DNA of 64,000 nucleotides from Halichondria panicea (GCF_963675165.1 NC_087384.1:3714682-3778681); one strand, 5' to 3'; shown: positions 22,590 to 34,165, counted from the first letter of the stretch. Notes: generated by a model not told the origin, from the sequence alone. Made by a program: numbers and translations.

Positions 22590-23660
22590 AGAGGTCGAGT
22601 GCTTTTTTTATAGTCGAAGCAGTTTGCAAGCGCTCCTAGATCTACACTAGATCTACACTACAGCAAGGTAAGCGACTATGGATTTTGGTCCACAAACATC
22701 TGATCAATCGATTGATTGATCTTGTGCGATCAAAGTTAGTTGCTGTGCCCTGTTGAATGAAACAACTGTCATATAGTCATATGTACTGTATAATTGTTGT
22801 GGCATACGTACATGTGTACTTGTATACAGCTGCCACCCCCTCATGTGTGCCACCGTTCAGGTTGGTTGGCAGCAGTTAGCAGCAGTTAGAAGTTGAAGTG
22901 CAACCAGCCATGACCATCTCATGCGCACACTGCACTGTACGTATGTACGTATAATTATACTTCACTAATGCATGATTGACCGCACTTCAACTCACCAACC
23001 ATACATACTATACTGCATTTATTGTATACCAGTCTTTGTCATAATAATTGTGTAGTGTAGTGTAGTGTAGTGTGTAATGTACGTGTCTCCTAAATGTGGT
23101 TAGGACTCTGCGACAGGTCAAAGGCACTCTCCTCCTGTGAAGGAGGTGAGTAAGGTGAAGGTGAGTAAGGTGAGTACTGTATTTGCTTGATTAAACGCCC
23201 GGGCGTTTATTTCCTAAGAGAAGTCTGTAGAGAGGAGAGGGCAGAGGGCGTTTAAACGAGATGGGCGAAACGGGCGGTTATTGAACATCCGGTAGTGGGT
23301 GTAGATTAATGTGAGGGCGTTTATTTGAACACGTGGCTAACAAACTGAAGTATGGCTAGCTATTCAGTTAGCAGTACTTTGAATCCTTCTTCCCTACAGA
23401 GGCCTACAGAGGTCACACACCGTAAGTATTGCTCTACCTGGCTCCATAGTAGACATGTATCTATGCTGCCATGCTTCCCACTAGTTCCACGTGTCTACTA
23501 CCCACAGTGCCACGCCCATACATGGGCGTTTATTGAGCTTTTACCTGGGCAGCACAGAGGAAAACCCTAGGTTGTATATAGCCATTCATTATGTCGTTAT
23601 TTTGAGGGTTACACTCCACTCGTAATTAGGGTTAGGACTGGCAAGGATCCTGTGGCTCGC
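22590..23660. other. Non-coding stretch with short repeats
   Basis: No supported gene. Contains (GTGTA)n near 23050, a 15-bp duplication of GTGAGTAAGGTGAAG type near 23145, and GGGCGTTTATT-containing inverted fragments at 23190-23330 and 23515 that look like foldback-element debris. Confidence 0.5.
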
Positions 23661-23669
23661 ACACTTTTC

Positions 23670-24084
23670 TCCTCGTCTTTATACAACCTCCCTGATGAGT
23701 TCAGTATCCAGGAAGAACTGTCATTTGGAGCGTCTGGACCAACATGGAGGGAGCTGGCTGATGAGGGGAACAAGTAGCGAAGGAACTCGTGACCAGCTAC
23801 AAAATCGGTGAGTACTGTGCAGTCATGTCTCACTTAATGTTTATTATCTAGTGGATCTTTACCGTCTGTTTTGGCTCAGTGTGACTGTTGCACTCTAGTA
23901 GAGTAGAGGATGTGTTTATTTGCTTACCATTTGCAACCCCTTTGTATGCTTTTTTCTGAGGGTCCTTTGTTCATTGTTACTAACCCTCCCCTCAGGTATT
24001 ATGTGACTGAGGGTGTGAGGCTCTACTCAGGAGACCTGGAGGGTGGTCACACAGACCAGGAGAGTGCAGCCAGCACATTAACAA
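23670..24084 (+). pseudogene. Two unrecognised exon-like segments, member of a dispersed duplicated family
   Basis: Segment 1 (about 23674-23779) reads SLYNLPDEFSIQEELSFGAS then GPTWRELADEGNK. Segment 2 (23996-24084) lies between a CCCCTCAG acceptor and an AA|GTGAGT donor and reads YYVTEGVRLYSGDLEGGHTD then QESAASTLT. Related sequence recurs elsewhere: GTCCAGTATCTGGAGCTGTC-type text near 51000, and the shared lead-in ATTAGGGTTAGGACTGGCAA at 23630 and 35605. Probably scattered copies of one multi-exon gene. Family not recognised. Confidence 0.3.
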
Positions 24085-24312
24085 GTGAGTGGGTGATCGC
24101 GTTGCAGTGAGGGCGTCTGCTGTCTAATTGTTTGAATGTGGCATTACTTTGAGTGCGTGTTTTAAATACTGTACCACCCGGACCGGACGTACTCGTATGG
24201 TCCTTTGTTCATTGTTACTAACCCTCCCCTCAGGTCTATTAAAAATAGGTCAGGTCTATTTAAATATTAAAAATTATTTAAATATTAAAAAATATAATAT
24301 AAAATTATTTAA

Positions 24313-24388
24313 ATATTAAAAACATCTGCCGTAATCGGATCGCTGGCTATATAGCCAGCGATCCGATTACGGCAGATGTTTTTAATAT
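24313..24388. repeat. 76-bp perfect palindrome, 38-bp arms, no spacer
   Basis: Arms meet at 24350/24351; the centre is GATCGCTGGCTATATAGCCA (24338-24357). The right arm is the start of a roughly 250-bp unit that recurs once more downstream. Confidence 0.95.
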
Positions 24389-24770
24389 ATCTGATGATAG
24401 ATCTTGATTAGTGCTCTCTAGTGGTGGTCTTGGATTTCCAGTGCCTTGTTTGGTTCTCTAGATATGAAGGCCGAAAGTAGCTGGGCGTGGTCTGGCGAGT
24501 GGGTAAAGGCCTAGTAATGTGGCCGCTACCAGTAATAGTCACCGCCGCATGTGTTCACACAAAACCGCGGTTGTCCGAGGTCGCTCAAAATTAAGGTATA
24601 GCCAGCGATCCGATTTACGGCCAATGTTTTAATATACCTGATGATAGACCTTGATTAGTGCTCTCTAGTGGTGGTCTTGGATTTTCAGTGCCTTGCTTGG
24701 TTCTCTAGATATGAAGGCCGAAAGTAGCTGGGCGTGGTCTGGTGAGTGGGTAAAGGGTGCTAGGTATGAA
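24351..24770. repeat. About 250-bp direct repeat, two units
   Basis: TAGCCAGCGATCCGAT... followed by CTGATGATAG, GTGCTCTCTAGTGGTGGTCT and GAAGGCCGAAAGTAGCTGGG appears at 24351-24510 and again from about 24599 to 24757, with minor differences. Confidence 0.9.
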
Positions 24771-24783
24771 AGTGGCTTAATGG

Positions 24784-24937
24784 GGGTCAGAGGTCAGTTT
24801 GGAAAAGGGTTGGGCTTGCAAATGAGAATGAGAATCCGGATGACGACATGTCTGGGTCAGAGGTCAGATGGGCTGGGCATCCGGATGACGTAGTACTGGA
24901 GTTCAGAGGTCAGCGAGATAAAACGGGTCAGAGGTCA
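24784..24937 (+). promoter_or_regulatory. Cluster of four DR1-type nuclear-receptor half-site pairs
   Basis: GGGTCA-G-AGGTCA at 24784-24796, 24854-24866 and 24925-24937, and AGTTCA-G-AGGTCA at 24900-24912. Direct repeats of AGGTCA spaced by one base are the classical DR1 element bound by RXR and HNF4-type receptors. All lie within a repeat whose relative near 50210 keeps one perfect site. Regulatory function is inference; the motif arrangement is directly visible. Confidence 0.5.
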
Positions 24938-25112
24938 GCTCAGAAAAAAGGGGCTGGGCTCTGAGCTTTATATAGAAATACAAATAATTTTTTATACAAA
25001 TAAGTACGGCCTAGGGTCCAGGTAGCTAGCTACTATACTATACCTTAGGGCAGTGCTAAATAGACAAAGACAGCACTCTACAGAGTATCACAGGTGAGGA
25101 AGTACACGTGCA

Positions 25113-25340
25113 TTGGAGGGTAAAAATACACGTATTGGAGGTTATATGTATATTATTGTGTCTTCTCTCCAACACAAGACAACCCCTGAGGGCAGAGCAG
25201 TGTCTCCACCATTGTCTGCTGGGCTGGCTACTCATTCATTTGTGATACCCAAAGGCGGTGGTCTGAGGATTGTGATTGGGATGGACCTCATCTCTTTATT
25301 GAGAAGAACCTCAATGGAATGGCTGCTGCCCAAGGTAGGG
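25113..25340 (+). other. Exon-like open segment, unrecognised
   Basis: A + frame reads KTTPEGRAVSPPLSAGLATH, then SFVIPKGGGLRIVIGMDLIS, ending near a GTAGGG site at 25337. Composition is protein-like but no family is recognised. It follows a short stretch shared with 50346-50420. Confidence 0.2.
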
Positions 25341-26091
25341 GGTAGATGGGCGTGGTCCGCCTCCAAAAAGGGAGACGGGTTGCAGCCCTATCTAGCATTC
25401 ACGCAGCACCAATACTGGCAAGTTGCCGTGTGAGAGTTGTCCTGCAAACCACAAAATGCATGATGGGGTGATATTGCTTCCATACTGCTCCTATATACGC
25501 CTCTAACCCTAACCGTTGCCCGTCCACCCAAAAGAAGGGAGGACGGGTTTCAAGCCTATGTCTAGATTTGTATAGTGCTGCATTTACGTACAGCTTCTTA
25601 TCAGTTTTTACATTTAGTCATAACGTTGCTACACTCTTTCCGCCATTTCACCTCCTTTTGGAAAATATCATCTGGTTGCTAAGCCGCATAGTCAATTGCC
25701 GCTGTTACATGCAGTATAATAGAACTTTTTATGGTAAATACTAGGAGTATGTATAAAAGCTATTTAGTATTAGTAGAGCTTTATGTTATGTATAGCTCTG
25801 GTATCTCCACCGAGGCATCAGCACTTGCGGTGCTTTCATTTAACAGGGTTTCATACAGGATTCTTAGCTGGGAGGGGGAAGCGTTTAATTCAGGGGTGTC
25901 CCGGGGGAGGACAAAATTGCACGCTGTCAACGACAACGTATTGTTTTCGAATAACTCCCGTGGCCGAAAATGTTAATAAAAACTGCAGAGAACTTCATCA
26001 TTCACGATTAGAAATCAATAGTATGGTTACTTGTGCTATTAATCCCATATTGCAATTCTATTAATTATATACATGCAGTCTATTATTAGAG

Positions 26092-29000
26092 TTATGATTG
26101 TTCTGTGCATGCCTCGCACTTCCATTCGACGCCATCAACTTGAAACACTTCGTTGGGAATGCTCAAGCACGATCGATGATACCACCCCTTGCAAACATCA
26201 CATTCTGCCATAGGATCGTCTTCGATGCTTTCCTCGGGCATTCTGCATGTGCAGTACAGGGAGACATGCTCAGCGTGGATCACACCTGTTGAGGTCCTCA
26301 AATTCCTTATTGGGAAGCGATCAATGAAGCACTTCTTGAGGCTCTCCTTCAGGTGTTGTCTTGTGGATGTGTGCTCGTACACCACGGCCAACGGATCGTT
26401 CCCAGCACACAAGTCATAGGCAATGGCGATAGCTAGCACACCACAGTCAGAGCCGTTTCTCTGTAGACCGACGTCCATCATGTTGATTGTGAGGTTGGGT
26501 AAGGTGCATAACATCAGGCTTGCTATAATTGGAATCGTTGACTTCTGAACGCTGTGGTACAGGGTGTCGTAGACGTTTACTTGCCCCGGGCTACAGCCAA
26601 CAGTAGACACAACACACCAGTGCGTATTGCTCACGTTTAGAATTTGAACAAATTCTCCTGTGTTCACATTGAATCCTCTAATCGCTTGGAGTGTAGGAGG
26701 CTGTAGGCCTTCGATGTGCGGGAAATGCTGGTACAAAAGGTGTTGGCTTGCAGTGATGACGATGTCATTCAGCCATCCTGTGGGTCTATCAATGTTGTTG
26801 ATGTCAGTTGATGACAGACAGTATATGGATGTTTTAATAGTGTTATCACCCTGTTGTGTGTCTGGGTCCTCTTCTGAATCATCGTCCTCCACGTACAGAT
26901 AGTCTGGAGTGTCGATTGCACACGAGCAGCTCACCATGTCTTCTTCCTGCAGTGCTCTGGTTGACACGACCTCGCTCTGGCGCCAGTTGTCGAGGGGAAT
27001 CTCGTATCCTTCGTCTTCCTCCAATTTGTGTAGCTCACTTCCTCCAAATCGCTTCAATAGGGTCCCTCGCTTGGAATGGAGTGTGTATCGCTTGTTGGTC
27101 ACTTGAGCAATGCGACAGACAAGGTGTTTCCCAGACAACCTCGTAACGTGGATGGCTACCTTGTCTCCAGGTTTGATAGGCTGGAAGAGCCTTTTCCCAC
27201 GGTTCCTATTGCCCGCTGGGCAGTCTCTCTTGTGTGCTTTGGGATTTGGGCAGATACATTCGCCTCGTTCTGCGTGCAAAATTTGATCCTCGAAGTCGCT
27301 TTCACTGCTGTCCCTGTTCACACTAGCGTCTGTCCCATTGTTTCTGTGTTGTAAAAATATTTATAGCAAGCATGTTATCACAATCACACCACAAAATCCC
27401 ATTGTGGCGGCTGCTGTACATTTATGTCTATTACACATTGCTTCTGTTAGTATACACATGCATTCATGTGTACGTATTACTCACTCGTTTGATTCAGCTG
27501 AAGAAGGTCCTTGTTTCTCTGATTTAGGATGACTCCTGGCATCCCTGCATGTAAATAAGAAACCCGGACATCAGTAAATTGTATAGATCCATGCAATGGT
27601 GTGATTCAATCATATTTATTAACTGGACACAATATTTTTTGCATGTCTGCATGTTGTTTTAAAATCTCATTACAACTCTGACCTGCTTGCGTGTCGCTTG
27701 TTCAGTGGGCAGTCTCTGTGAGATTTGTTTCTGTGTTCGCTGGAGCCACACTTACAGAGTTTCGTGGCAGCTTGATCCTTCTCTGTTCTCTTTCTCCTCC
27801 ATTCACGACCGTATGTATCGCCGAGTTTCTTTGACCAATTTTTTCTTTCTTCCCCGTCCATCTTTCTCTTGACCTTATATCGTATCCTTCTCTTCTTGTG
27901 CTTATCCTCTTTGATTTCTCTCAATTGCTTGTCTCTGGCTTTTCCGTACTTCTCCAGAGCATCCTCAATTCCTGTATAGAGGGGCAGCCCCAACCTTTGG
28001 TACAGCACAGGAATCCAGTTGTAATGAGGTCCTTTGTTTTTTCTCATTGAGGTAAGGTTGGCTTGAAGGAGGCCCAGCTCTGTGGAGAGCTCGTAGTGAA
28101 GCTTTTCCAAGGAGATGTGCTTCGGCCTAAATCGAATTAGAATGTTGTGTGATGATTCCATCGAGTTCGTGTGCCCTGCTTTGAGTTCTGGGTGGATCAG
28201 CGATGATGACTTTCGAGCCCTGTGCTCAATCTCCGTCCTGTAGGCCATCATATGGAAAGGACATGTCAGCTTATCCCGTGTGTGGTACTCTCGTCCCTTG
28301 CACACAAAGTTTGTTTTGTCGGGGCACTCTCCACAGCTGCACACTATTAGGGCGTGAAAGTCGCAAGATCCGCCAACCCACACGTGTTCATCAATTGCAT
28401 GATGGTAGAGACTACGGGTATTTTTTTCAAATTCCTCTTTGGACTCACTGTTCGACAGAATTTTGGAAAACAAATTTCTGGAGTTTCTGATGAACTGGTC
28501 AGTGAAACATCCGCAGCCTTTCTTGTGCTTTTTTCCAGAACAGGAGCAGGGCTCGTTCTTTATGTCTGCAATGTGCTTCTGATGACTTGTAAACATTGTA
28601 GAGGTGAACGCTTTCATTTTCATCAGCGTTTGCAACTGGTTGAGATGAGACCTTCCCTCGTGTCCACGACACATCATTATTTCTACGTCCTCGTAGATAC
28701 CTCTTATGGCCTTTGAGGTGGAGGAGTCATCATCCTGCCAATTAGGGGTTGGTGTAATTATTTTGACACACTTGTCAATTAAGGCAGGAATTACATCATT
28801 CTAGCTCGCATATAAATAATAGTTAGACACTGTTTTGGAGGTGTCTATGGCATTTAGAAGCCCAAAGGCACTGATTTAGATCCTGAGCATAGCGAGGGTA
28901 CTACTAGTGCCTGAGGGCTTCTAAATCACATGGACACCGACAAAACAGTGTCTAACTCATTTAGATACTAGTGCGCATGCGCAAACCTTGCCCTCTACAA

Positions 29001-30705
29001 TACAATTACTTGACAACGGGATACTAGGTATACTAAGTAAGTTGTAGGTATACCGTATAGCGTGTAATTTTCGTGAGGTAAAAATTTCGTTTATCTTGAA
29101 AAAGGACATTTTCGTGAGTAAAAATTTCGTCAGCTTCCTATGTGCACTGCATTGGGTGCGTTACGGTAGGTTTTCGTGGGTAAAATATTCGTCGAGGTCA
29201 GCTTTCCACGAAAATAACGAATTTTTTACCCCACGAAAATTACCCGCTATACGTATGGTACTAAGTCCCATAGTCTACCTCCTTGAGGCACTTTCCCCCA
29301 TGTACTTCCCATGTAGATCTTATCAGCTAGTGTCTAATCATAGATATAATGCCATTGAGTATAAATCTACCAACCATTACCTGCCAGTTTATTGCCAATT
29401 TCATCCCCTGTTCTTTGGCTTGCTGGAAGAGTATCCTGGCTGCATAGCCCTCCGCTCCCTTGGACGTCCCCTTGTACAGATCGTCCTTGTTAACTCCGCC
29501 CTTTTGACACAGATGCTTTCGAAAGAGCAATTCACTTGTGAAATAGTTTCGAATACTGAAAGTAAAGTTCTTCGAATGATGACCTCTTGTCATCCATGCT
29601 CCATCTGCAACTGTGACGGCTCTCTCCCACGATCCTAGCTCTTCCGGTTCCATTTGTTTCATGGCCTCTCTGGCTTCTGTGCACATCTCATCCACCATTT
29701 CTTTGACCACTGGGTGCATAATGCGAATAGTTTCTTGAAACCGGTCGTCGTATGTAGACTGAATCCCCAGCAAGTAGCGTAAGACCTTGGTGTAGGTTGT
29801 GAAGGTACAACCACTGATGATGAAGGCGACATGCAGTGCTCGTGTGATCTCACTGTTCCTTCCATCTTCTTGTACCTTGCACGTGTCCAGTGTGAGCTCT
29901 TGTCCTCGGCATCCGTCACAATTGTAGGTTATTGTTGCAGCTCCACCTATTCCCCTCTTGACTGAGGTGGGAACAAGGTTACCCCTACAAGCTGGTTCAG
30001 GGCACTGACGAATCTCATTGAGGCGTTCGACAAACTCGTCCAACTGGCTCAAATCAAGAAAACAAAGCGCCTTTTCATGCGCATTAGTACATTTTATGTC
30101 CATTGGTGTTATAATATAGTCCGAATCTTGAGGGTATTCCACAGTGGAGAGGGGTGTGCCCGGTTGCGAATCCTGAAGGGGGGTGATAATGGTCTGCTCT
30201 GGTAAATCTAGCATATATACATGTACGTGCATATACCGTAAATAGGGACGGGATTTCAACCAATTATAAGCCGCGAAAAACAATATAGCATACGTAGTCA
30301 AAATATCATGTGCGAAATTCACGGCAATTTTACGGAAAAAATTGGGGGCTATGTATGATACATACATGTATAATTATATGCACTGTACGTGGTTGTGCTG
30401 ATGATGTAACTATTTCTCACCTGTCTCTCTAGCAGACATCTCCTCTTTGGAGTAGGGGGCGAGTCGGACTCTTGCAGCCTGTCCTGTTCAGAGTAGTCCT
30501 GTATATAGGTGGGTTAAATTCCTTAGTATATATCCGGTTTCTGAGCATTATATGTAGTTGCCGTGTATACAATACATACTTGTTGTTTTGACAAATGCGG
30601 CCCACCAAATGCAGTTTCCACTCTATCACTAAGTACATACAGCAAGGGTGTACAAACCTCTGAGTCCTTTGTTGGGGTGAGAGGCGAGTCTTCCATGCTG
30701 GACAT
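26092..30705 (-). CDS. Predicted fusion protein: Mutator-like transposase + Ulp1-like cysteine protease + PHD finger
   Basis: Six exons joined in phase: 30580-30705, 30421-30498, 29381-30196, 28734-27683, 27544-27485 and 27343-26092, giving about 1127 residues. Exons 1-2 give a Ser/Pro leader with PKRRC. Exon 3 holds a CPEPACRGN...CDGC zinc motif and VADGAWMTRGHHSKNF with a likely catalytic Asp. Exon 4 starts DDDSSTSKAI, then has CRGHEGRSH, Cys-rich CSCSGKKHKKGCGC, RKHISLE-type helices and KCGSSEHRNKSHRDCP. Exon 6 has CICPNPKAHKRDCP, a Ulp1/SENP-type (C48) core with His in NTHW, Asp in VYDTL and Gln/Cys in LQRNGSDCGVL, and a C4HC3 PHD finger (CTCRM...CDVCKGWYHRSC...CEAC). All catalytic residues are present and no stop interrupts it. 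The transposase family assignment (Mutator-like) is from memory of the motif set. The start at 30705 and the exon 3 acceptor (CCAGAG|CAG) are the weakest parts. Confidence 0.65.
28821..28957. mobile_element. Foldback MITE, 137 bp, inside intron 3 of the fusion gene
   Basis: Ends AGTTAGACACTGTTTTG and CAAAACAGTGTCTAACT are exact inverted repeats extending to about 25 bp with mismatches; an inner pair (TTTAGAAGCCC and GGGCTTCTAAA) continues the foldback. No coding capacity. Confidence 0.85.
29048..29260. mobile_element. Foldback MITE of the TACCGTAT family, 213 bp, same intron
   Basis: Outer inverted repeat ATACCGTATAGCGTGTAATT facing its complement near 29240-29260, with internal TTTTCGTG and AAAAATTTCGT repeats. 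Related debris occurs at 34166, 55330-55500 and 59660-59820. Confidence 0.75.
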
Positions 30706-30720
30706 CGCAGACTTATCTTT

Positions 30721-32394
30721 GCACCTGGAATATCTTGCTCTGTGAGATCAACTTGCTGAGTTTGGTGAGATGAATAGTGCTGTTTGTGTGTTTGTGTATG
30801 TGTGTAGCCTTTATATGCAACTAACCTACAATCTAAAAATAAATACTGGGGTTTTTTAGCTGTCCAGTGTGGTGGTTTGTGGTTTTTTCAGCTGAGCTTA
30901 CCTGGTCACTTTGTGGTTAGGATCACTTTGTGGTTAGTCTGACCATGCAGCACACAGAAAAAACCTTGTTAGATTGTAGTGATGTCATTGGTTACTTTTG
31001 ATGGTGGTAGGAGGGGGGGGGGGTTAGGGGAGGGAAGGTATGAGTTAGTTAGCCAGGCCAGGCCAAGAAAATGCTGACCTGGTTCAGAACTAGCCTCTTT
31101 TACATGTGCATGCTACACACTGTACGTACAGTGTAGTGCTGATAATTTGTTCTAGATTGAAGTTTTAATGCCTCTCTTGTCCTGTACTCGTACGCTGACC
31201 TCACATAAATAACTGTCTTAACTCCTATCCCCCTCTACCCTAACCCCTAGGTTCGTCGAGGGAGTTCCTGGTCCACCTCCCCCCCAGAGGAGAGACAACC
31301 ACACCTACCCACACTACTATGCCAGCCATGTATCTCAACTGGTAATAGATTGTGTGATCGACCCTTTATAATGTTCATTATAGTGGATCTTTACCGGCTC
31401 AGTGTGATTGTTTCTGAAGTATTTACCAAATCTACCTACCCACTCTAGACAGGATGTGTTTATGAATGACCAGCAGGGAGGGAAAAACCCCTAAGCATTA
31501 TTTTTTGTGTTGGATGTGATGTCATCAGCTTTATGGTGTGGTTTTTTTTTTCAAGCTGAGTTGTCACTTCGTGGTCATGACCAGCACAGAGGAAAAACCC
31601 TAGGCACAATTTTTAGGGGTTGGATGTCACTGTTGCATCTACGTATGTGTAGAGGCGTTTAATGACAGTGTGGCCCCGCAGTCCAGTTTATTCTCATATA
31701 CGGGGTCCGTGTACTGGGAATACATTGAGATGCAACCAGTGCTTAAAACATAGCTACCGGTTGCATCTCAACTTTGAACGTACAGTGTGAGTCGGCTCCG
31801 GGTATCTAAGATTTGAACTAGTATACAGGTCGTCCTCAAGCTCGCTGACAGTGTCCATGAGTCCAAGCAGCTCCATTTCTATTCACAAGTTATGAAAAAT
31901 AAGGTAAGTGAGATGATTATATCTATCCATGATTGCATGTTGTGATGTTGTGATGATTGTTGTATATACATACAAATTGTGTCAGCTAGATCTGTCTTGT
32001 TCCCTGCCAGGTGTATTAATAGTGATTGTGATTGCGTACCTGCGTACTTACAGATCAGACAAACACACAAGAGGACTCTCAAGCTGACTCTCAAGCTGAA
32101 GAGGTACGTACTTGTAATGTTTGTACCGTATTCAGGCCGCTAAAACATTGCTAAACAAATACTGAGTGGCGCCCTAAATAGCTACGTGTGCCTACATGTA
32201 TAGGATGCGCATAACCGTTCCACCTCCTAGCGTTACACTTATCCTATAATTATGTGTGGCTGAGCAGTGGTTTCTAGAATTGGAATGTTGTGGTGTGAAT
32301 ATGCGCAGACTGGCTAAATGCTAATTATTATGCCATAGGCCGCTATATGAATTTGTTGTGTTCACTAATTATTATGTACATGTACACATGGATT
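30721..32394. other. Gene-poor stretch, exon-like fragments only
   Basis: Contains a near-exact 17-bp duplication (30906-30922/30923-30939) and a G10 run at 31017. An exon-like segment at 31250-31340 (TAACCCCTAG acceptor, then VEGVPGPPPPRGETTTP) is unrecognised. Text near 31380-31620 repeats that near 23850-23900 and 23550. No complete gene seen. Confidence 0.45.
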
Positions 32395-33120
32395 TTGTAC
32401 GCACACATATCAAGCTTTTTGAAAATGTGAATTTGTATCTGTAGGAGGGCAAAGTGTGAGTAGATACGTTGCTTTCATTAACACCTATTAATCGGGTACG
32501 TGAAGTCATATAAAACGTACACATCATTAGGTAATTTTCTTTATCAAGCACTCACCTGTCCACGCAGATTTTGTTCCTGGTTGGCTGTGGTTTTGTTAAA
32601 CCTGCCCTAGGAAATCATTCAATTAAGCAAAGTTCTGATGCTGTCAATTCAAAAAAGAAGACGGACCAGAAGACGGACCAGTTTTCATGAAGGTATATAC
32701 ATGATATACATGTACTGCATTGTACTTATAGTCATTACATGCACCTTTGTCATTGCTAACATTGATAATAATGTGTGTATGATTCTCGAAGGAAAAGCAT
32801 GGGCGCCTTGGGGATTTTCTAGAATGTGCATGCCTTAATTGATATACTAACTTTGCATAATTATAGTAATTTGTAGCCTCTTTTGACGCATTATTCATAC
32901 ATACTATATTAACGTACGAGCTCGTGTTCTAAGCATTGCCTTTACATCATCCAGCTAAGTTACGCTCCTGTTGATTTGGTTATTCGATTAGCTGTTGTCG
33001 GGGTACATGTACATATGTACTCACACTGGCGGCTATCATTTGTGAACATTTTTCACCTCCATGTATAAATGCTTTGGAGTTCATATTCTGAACATAGCTA
33101 GTATTTCCATAATTCAAAAA
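32266..33120. repeat. Dispersed duplication, copy 1
   Basis: About 32395-33110 is a direct repeat of 34751-35425, starting at TTTTGTAC...CACACAT and ending ...CTAGTATTTCCAT, with scattered small indels. Its left 130 bp (32266-32395) instead matches 34617-34735 in inverted orientation. A 12-bp tandem duplication (AGAAGACGGACC twice) exists only in this copy. Confidence 0.9.
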
Positions 33121-33368
33121 CATGTACCTGTACATGAAACAATTTTATACATGGCTTATGGCATAATAATTATTCAGACCACAACATTCCAATTAGCATA
33201 GATACAGCCACAGAATGTGTCCTTAACTACATGTACACTTAGTCCATTTGCCTATTGCCATGGCCACTTTCCAATCAAAATTAAATTACACTGGATGCAA
33301 GTAATTATTTATTAGTTCTAGAAACCGCTAATAGTGTGAGCAAAGTACATTTACTGAGTGCGCGTCGC

Positions 33369-33445
33369 GTGCAGTCCACTGATGAGTCCCGGCACAATAA
33401 ACATTAGGGACGAAAAGGTCTTGTATTCGACCTTCTGGGCTATAC
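33369..33445 (+). ncRNA. Type I hammerhead ribozyme
   Basis: All core elements are present in order. Stem I 5' side is GUCCA (33374-33378). CUGAUGA is at 33379-33385. Stem II is GUCCC (33386-33390) with GGGAC (33407-33411) and a 16-nt loop. GAAA is at 33412-33415. Stem III is AGGUC (33416-33420) with GACCU (33429-33433), closed by UUGUAUUC. U16.1 and C17 are at 33434-33435, then stem I 3' side UGGGC (33436-33440). Stem I extends outward to 33369/33445 with one mismatch and G-U pairs. Predicted self-cleavage is after C33435. Stem I is the open stem, hence type I. No neighbouring second copy was found, so it is not an obvious tandem retrozyme. Confidence 0.88.
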
Positions 33446-34165
33446 CAATGATACTTGATCGTCCGTTACTGTAAGTGTATGGCTTTTTGTCGCACTTTTC
33501 TGCAGCTCAAGCACACCTGTAATGTTCTCCATACAACGCCTTCTCATGGATCTGACCAATCAGGTTGCGTAACACCAGGTGGAGGTAGCAAGAGTATGGC
33601 CGCCCAGATTGAGAATGACAATTGCAATAGAAGACTCACCAATAAGAGAGAGTAAGTCAATGTGATATATAGGTTTTTCGTTTCTCACATACGTGTACAT
33701 GTCCATTCATGACATCCGCTCTTTGTAAATAGAGATTTCATTTGTCAGTGATTATTAGCATTAATTATAGAGTGTTATGATTATTATATGCATTCCAAAT
33801 TAGAATGCAGCCACAGAACTTTAGAGCCTGCCTCTATGTCCCTCTGTAGTGCGTGCTATGAAGTTGATGCTCACATTACCATAGATAACTGTAAAAAACG
33901 TTGTGGCAGCTTATAACACCCGACTACTGGATTAGGGTAGAGTATATAGTTTAGCGATGCTGTATGTAGCTTGCACTGTACTGGCTGGCAAGATGTTTTT
34001 TATGCAGGTAGGCATAAGAGTGTAATGTAACGTCACGACTGACTTTCCGAATCCGGGGAGAAAACACTCCCAGCTGACTCATATGTGCGTCCTAACCAAC
34101 TAGCAGACCAAGCCCCAAATTAACTCTTCAGAACCGTGCTAGTGTCATCCATTCGCACAAAGAGT

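Larger units (their letters stand above)
25485..30720 (-). mobile_element. Mutator-like element carrying a fused transposase-Ulp1-PHD gene (copy 1)
   Basis: The longest of three related copies in the window. Its 3' flank (25485-25700) reappears in reverse orientation at about 56500-56735 beside copy 3, and its 5' exons reappear at 55540-55690. Copy 2 (53300-54450) keeps the extreme end of the PHD coding part fused to the middle of the transposase. Shared non-coding flanks show the whole block moves or duplicates as a unit. Terminal inverted repeats were not identified, so the exact ends are uncertain. Confidence 0.65.

Noticed and set aside
23755..23795. Hammerhead-like CTGATGAG
   Set aside because: Lies in an exon-like frame (ELADEGNK) and is not followed by a paired GAAA.
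26092..27321. Ulp1-PHD frame as an independent gene starting near 27321
   Set aside because: The apparent start is a GTG codon and the frame continues upstream to a splice acceptor whose phase matches the preceding exon.
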